Assembly (NCBI GenBank): GCA_965216845.1
Contig: OZ244200.1
Location: 3,047,644 to 3,111,643, forward strand
Source of the DNA: Panacagrimonas sp965216845
GTDB taxonomy: Bacteria > Pseudomonadota > Gammaproteobacteria > Nevskiales > Nevskiaceae
Length of the DNA: 64,000 nucleotides
Direction of reading: 5' to 3'
Positions 61,033 through 64,000 of this stretch are shown in pieces (the first letter of the stretch is position 1; the number at the start of each line of letters is the position of its first letter). The translations under genes and the position numbers were made by a program. The notes under the pieces are model-generated. The model ran no database searches. It was not told the DNA's origin and was given only the letters and a program-made list of their open reading frames with translations.

Positions 61033-61563
61033 ATGCTAGCGAAAGACATCGCGATCATGGCCGAGGGCATCCAGCGCCTCGGTCGAAAGATTCCCGACAC
61101 CCCCGGTCAGCTCATGGTGCTGGCACGGCTGCTCCTGATCATCAGCCGCAGACTCGAGGAACGCCTGGCTCAGCAGCTGGCGTCGCATCGGCTCAACCAC
61201 AGCGAGCTCGTCACCCTGATGTTTCTGTACATCCAGCCCGATCACGTTGCGACGCCGACGGAGCTGTGTGCCGTGACCTGGGAGGGCAACTCCAACATGA
61301 CGCGCATCGCCAACACGCTGATCGAGCGTGGACTGATCGAGCGCGCGCCCAGCCCGACCGACCGGCGCCGAGTGATGATCGGGATCACGCCAGCCGGATC
61401 CTGCTTCGTGCGCAAGCTGGTGCCGACCATGTTTCCGGTGCTGCACAAGCTGTTCGACGGTTTCAACGCGGCGAATCTGGCGCAACTGAACCGGCTGCTG
61501 ATTCGGCTCGCCAGCAACGTGGACCGGCTACAGACGGATGAACCCAAGGCGGGTCCGCGATGA
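61033..61563 (+). CDS. MarR-family transcriptional regulator
   Basis: A 176-residue winged-helix regulator. The DNA-binding core contains PTELCAVTWEGNSNMTRIANTLIERGLIERAPSPTDRRRVMIGITPAG: recognition helix, wing with DRRR, and the beta hairpin typical of MarR. The N- and C-terminal helices form the dimer interface. ATG 61033 is used; ATG 61057 is possible. Its last bases overlap the outer-membrane-factor ATG by 4 bp, so it is the local regulator of the efflux operon, probably derepressed by a phenolic or lipophilic compound. Confidence 0.88.
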   Translation: MLAKDIAIMAEGIQRLGRKIPDTPGQLMVLARLLLIISRRLEERLAQQLASHRLNHSELVTLMFLYIQPDHVATPTELCAVTWEGNSNMTRIANTLIERGLIERAPSPTDRRRVMIGITPAGSCFVRKLVPTMFPVLHKLFDGFNAANLAQLNRLLIRLASNVDRLQTDEPKAGPR

Positions 61564-63014
61564 ATCCCGCCGGCGTGCGCAGCACGCTGCCGGCACTGAT
61601 CGCGGCCAGCGCCGTCTGTTTGGCGGCCTGCAGCCTGCCCGGACGCCTGCAGCCGCCGAAGCTGGAGCGCCCGACGCCGCTGGATACGCTGCAACTGGCG
61701 CAGGGCGCCTGGCCAAAATCGACCTGGTGGACGGTTTACGACGATCCGCAGCTCGATCAACTGATGCGGATCGCGCTGCGCGGCGCGGCGGACCTGCAGA
61801 TTGCACGTGCGCGCGTGCGCAGTGCCGAATCCGCGATGCGGGTGACCGCCGCGCAAGCCGGACTGTCGGTCAACGGCAGCGCGCAGTGGTCGCGGCAACG
61901 CCTCAGCGACAACAGCATCCTGCCCAGCGATTTGCTCGGCATCGAGTGGTACAGCCAGGCCGACATCGGCGTGCAGCTGGGCTACCAGCTTGACTGGTGG
62001 GGCAAGCGGCGCGCCGCAGTCGCCGCGGCGATGGGTGATCTGCGGGCGGCCGCAGCGCAGGCCGACGCCGCACGGTTGGCGATTCAGCATGCCGTGGCCG
62101 ACAACTACTTCGCCTGGCTTGCCGATCAGGCCCGGCTGACCACGGCCCGCGAGGCGCTGGCGGCACAGCAGCGGCTGACTGCAATCGCCCAACTGCGCGT
62201 GCGTCGCGGCGTCGACCCGCCCGATCAGGCGCAGAGCGCGCTTGCCCAGCTCGCCGCCGCGCGCGAACGGCGAGATGCTCTGGAGGGGGCCGCCCGCGTG
62301 CGCTTGGCCGGCATGGCGGCACTGATCGGCATCTCCGTGGACCGCTTGCCGCCGCTGGTGGCGCGCGCACTGCCCGCCGTCGCCCAGCGACTGCCGGCGG
62401 ATGCAAGCCTGGACCTGGTTGCGCGTCGCCCCGACATCGTCGCCAGCCGCTGGCTGGTGCTGGCCGCGCTGCGCCGGACCGACGTTGCGCGTGCCGAGTT
62501 CCTGCCTGACCTCAGCCTCACCGCGCTCGCCGGGCTTTCCAGCATCGACATGGACCGCCTGTTCGATGGGGGCAGTCGCATTTTCGAGCTGAAACCGGCC
62601 GTGCATCTGCCGATCTTCAATAGCGGATTGCTAAAGAGCAATTACGGTGCGAGCCGCGCGCAACTCGACACCGCGATCGCCAGTTACCGTGGCACGGTGC
62701 TTGCGGCGGTGCGCGAGGTCTCGTCGCAGGCGCTGCAGGCGCAGGTGCTCGCCCAACGGCGTCGAGCGCAAGGCGAGCAGCTCGACGCCGTACAGCAGCT
62801 GTCGGCCAGTGCCGCCTCACGCGTTCGGCTGGGTGTCAGCGATGCCCGCGAACTGTTGCACAGGCAACTGCATCTGTTTTCACAACGCGACCGCGCGCTG
62901 CAAGTCCACGCGCAGGCGCTGGCCACCGACCTGGCGCTGGTCAGAGCGCTGGGCGGAGGGTATCGCGATTCGAGCGACCCGCAGACGGCCAAGGCATCGG
63001 CCTCGACTTTCTAA
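61560..63014 (+). CDS. Outer-membrane efflux lipoprotein, NodT/OprM family
   Basis: A 484-residue outer membrane factor. The signal peptide ends in lipobox LAAC (Cys24). OMF repeats (two of about 200 residues) show typical elements: QIARARVRSAESAMRV, GYQLDWWGKRRA, LVARRPDIVASRWLV and VAAVREVSSQAL-like end region. OMF proteins form the TolC-like exit tunnel of tripartite pumps. It is translationally coupled with the MarR gene and 22 bp before the EmrA-type gene, giving a MarR-OMF-EmrA(-EmrB) operon. Confidence 0.9.
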   Translation: MNPAGVRSTLPALIAASAVCLAACSLPGRLQPPKLERPTPLDTLQLAQGAWPKSTWWTVYDDPQLDQLMRIALRGAADLQIARARVRSAESAMRVTAAQAGLSVNGSAQWSRQRLSDNSILPSDLLGIEWYSQADIGVQLGYQLDWWGKRRAAVAAAMGDLRAAAAQADAARLAIQHAVADNYFAWLADQARLTTAREALAAQQRLTAIAQLRVRRGVDPPDQAQSALAQLAAARERRDALEGAARVRLAGMAALIGISVDRLPPLVARALPAVAQRLPADASLDLVARRPDIVASRWLVLAALRRTDVARAEFLPDLSLTALAGLSSIDMDRLFDGGSRIFELKPAVHLPIFNSGLLKSNYGASRAQLDTAIASYRGTVLAAVREVSSQALQAQVLAQRRRAQGEQLDAVQQLSASAASRVRLGVSDARELLHRQLHLFSQRDRALQVHAQALATDLALVRALGGGYRDSSDPQTAKASASTF

Positions 63015-63036
63015 TTCACCTTTGGCGCCTAAACAG

Positions 63037-64000
63037 ATGAATACCGAATCTTCCGATACCGAGCACACCAATGGCACCGCAGAGCGCAACGGCGATGCGC
63101 GAACCCGCGCCTTGCTGATTCTCGCCGGTATTTTCGTCGCTGCCGGCCTGGCATGGCTGCTGCTCTGGCTGTTCGTGTTCTCCCGCTGGGAAAGTACCGA
63201 CAACGCCTATGTGGACGGCAACATCGTGGGCATCTCCGCGCAAGTGCCGGGCACGGTGGTGGAGATCCTCGCGGACGACACACAGCACGTGGAAGAGGGC
63301 CAGGTCCTCGTCCGCCTGGATCCGACCGACGCCGAAGTGCGTCTGAGTCAGGCCAGCAGCGCGCTGGCGCAGGCGGTGCGCACCGTTCGCCAGCAGCGCA
63401 GCTCGGCCGACAGCGCCGATGCCCAGGTCTCGGCCGCCGAAGTGGCGTACCGGAAAGCCCAGGAAGATTTGGCACGCCACGAGCCGCTACTGGCGCTGCA
63501 GGCCACCTCGCCACAAACCGTTGCACATCTGCGCCAGTCGCTGCGGCAGGCGCAGGCCAACCTTGAATCCGCGCGGGCGCAGGCCGCAGCCGTGCGCGCG
63601 ACCGTGGAGAACACCGAGGTCGCCGACCATCCGCTGGTGCGGCAGGGTCGCGCTGATTTTCGCGCCGCCTGGGTGGCGGCTCAGCGCAACACGATTCATG
63701 CGCCGGTCGCGGGTTACGTCGCCCAGCGCAGCGTCCAGCTCGGCCAGAGCGTGCAGCCGGGCCAGCCGCTGATGCGCGTAGTACCGCTACAGGCACTTTG
63801 GGTCAATGCCAACTTCAAGGAGACCCAGCTGCGCCACATGCGTATCGGGCAGCCGGTGGAGCTGTCCGCCGACCTCTATGGGGGCGAGGTGAAATACCGC
63901 GGCACCGTGACCGGCATCGACGCGGGCACCGGCAGCGTGTTCTCTCTGCTGCCAGCGCAGAATGCCACCGGCAACTGGATCAAGGTGGTACAGCGCATCC
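63037..64000 (+). CDS. EmrA-type membrane-fusion protein, partial at window edge
   Basis: The frame from ATG 63037 is open to the window end (321 complete codons). A short cytosolic tail is followed by one membrane helix (about 25-48), then STDNAYVDGNIVGISAQVPGTV, the EmrA/HlyD biotinyl-lipoyl-like signature. The helical hairpin (about 95-200) and APVAGYVAQRSVQLGQSVQPGQPLMRVVP follow. This adaptor links an MFS pump (EmrB), whose gene presumably follows outside, with the OMF. Substrates of EmrAB pumps are hydrophobic drugs and uncouplers. Confidence 0.9.
   Translation, partial: MNTESSDTEHTNGTAERNGDARTRALLILAGIFVAAGLAWLLLWLFVFSRWESTDNAYVDGNIVGISAQVPGTVVEILADDTQHVEEGQVLVRLDPTDAEVRLSQASSALAQAVRTVRQQRSSADSADAQVSAAEVAYRKAQEDLARHEPLLALQATSPQTVAHLRQSLRQAQANLESARAQAAAVRATVENTEVADHPLVRQGRADFRAAWVAAQRNTIHAPVAGYVAQRSVQLGQSVQPGQPLMRVVPLQALWVNANFKETQLRHMRIGQPVELSADLYGGEVKYRGTVTGIDAGTGSVFSLLPAQNATGNWIKVVQRI

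Overview
The window reads as a chromosomal segment of a GC-rich, Gram-negative gammaproteobacterium. The first 16.7 kb carry gammaproteobacterial housekeeping genes (rluC, rne, kdsB, lpxK, msbA, thrS, gltX, hisI). The rest is dominated by lipid, cyclic-ketone and acyl-CoA enzymes of the kind abundant in hydrocarbon- or steroid-degrading Nevskiales/Solimonas-like bacteria; that placement is an inference from gene content. No RNA genes, CRISPR arrays, insertion sequences or phage genes were recognised.

Layout. 1-9.9 kb: partial cyclic-nucleotide-binding/rhodanese gene behind two CRP-like sites; gph-like phosphatase and rluC, divergent from rne; then kdsB, a Trm112-like gene, lpxK and msbA on the minus strand, and a HIT gene. 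10.2-16.7 kb: a minus-strand run gltX-thrS-M23 peptidase-DUF1499-FAD oxidoreductase, then hisI. 16.9-20.3 kb (minus): SDR, HSL-type esterase and Baeyer-Villiger-type monooxygenase (BVMO). These are divergent from 20.4-28.7 kb (plus): an acyl-CoA dehydrogenase stub, HMG-CoA-lyase-like protein, acyl-CoA dehydrogenase, two hotdog thioesterases, PECR-like SDR, transglutaminase-like protein, alpha/beta hydrolase and a molybdopterin oxidoreductase. 29-31 kb: a PF10118 protein with a strong terminator, and a MerR regulator.

31.7-44.2 kb (minus) is an envelope module: YCF48-like propeller, RND/MMPL transporter, DUF1329 protein, and two copies of a DUF1302 outer-membrane-barrel plus small-lipoprotein pair flanking the DUF1329 gene. 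44.2-54.3 kb (minus) holds a second BVMO set (esterase, SDR, PF10118, BVMO, SDR, PF10118), three more SDRs and an LCM-type methyltransferase. 54.4-59.3 kb: DUF445 membrane protein, crotonase, an SDR stub, acyl-CoA dehydrogenase and an Asp-nucleophile hydrolase. 59.9 kb to the end: a lipoprotein, then a MarR-outer membrane factor-EmrA efflux operon running off the edge.

Working model (inference): a hydrophobic compound crosses the envelope through the DUF1302/DUF1329/RND/lipoprotein module. SDRs oxidise its alcohols to ketones, BVMOs turn ketones into esters or lactones, esterases open them, and acyl-CoA enzymes finish the breakdown. A palindrome CTAAC-N4-GTTAG occurs at 59.43 kb, with a one-mismatch copy in the 20.35 kb divergent promoter and a weaker match at 58.19 kb, suggesting one repressor over separated parts of the region. 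The two most novel-looking items are the duplicated lipoprotein/DUF1302 pair and the three PF10118 proteins with a diiron-like ligand pattern. Two gene-head remnants (20.43 and 56.7 kb) show ongoing gene loss.
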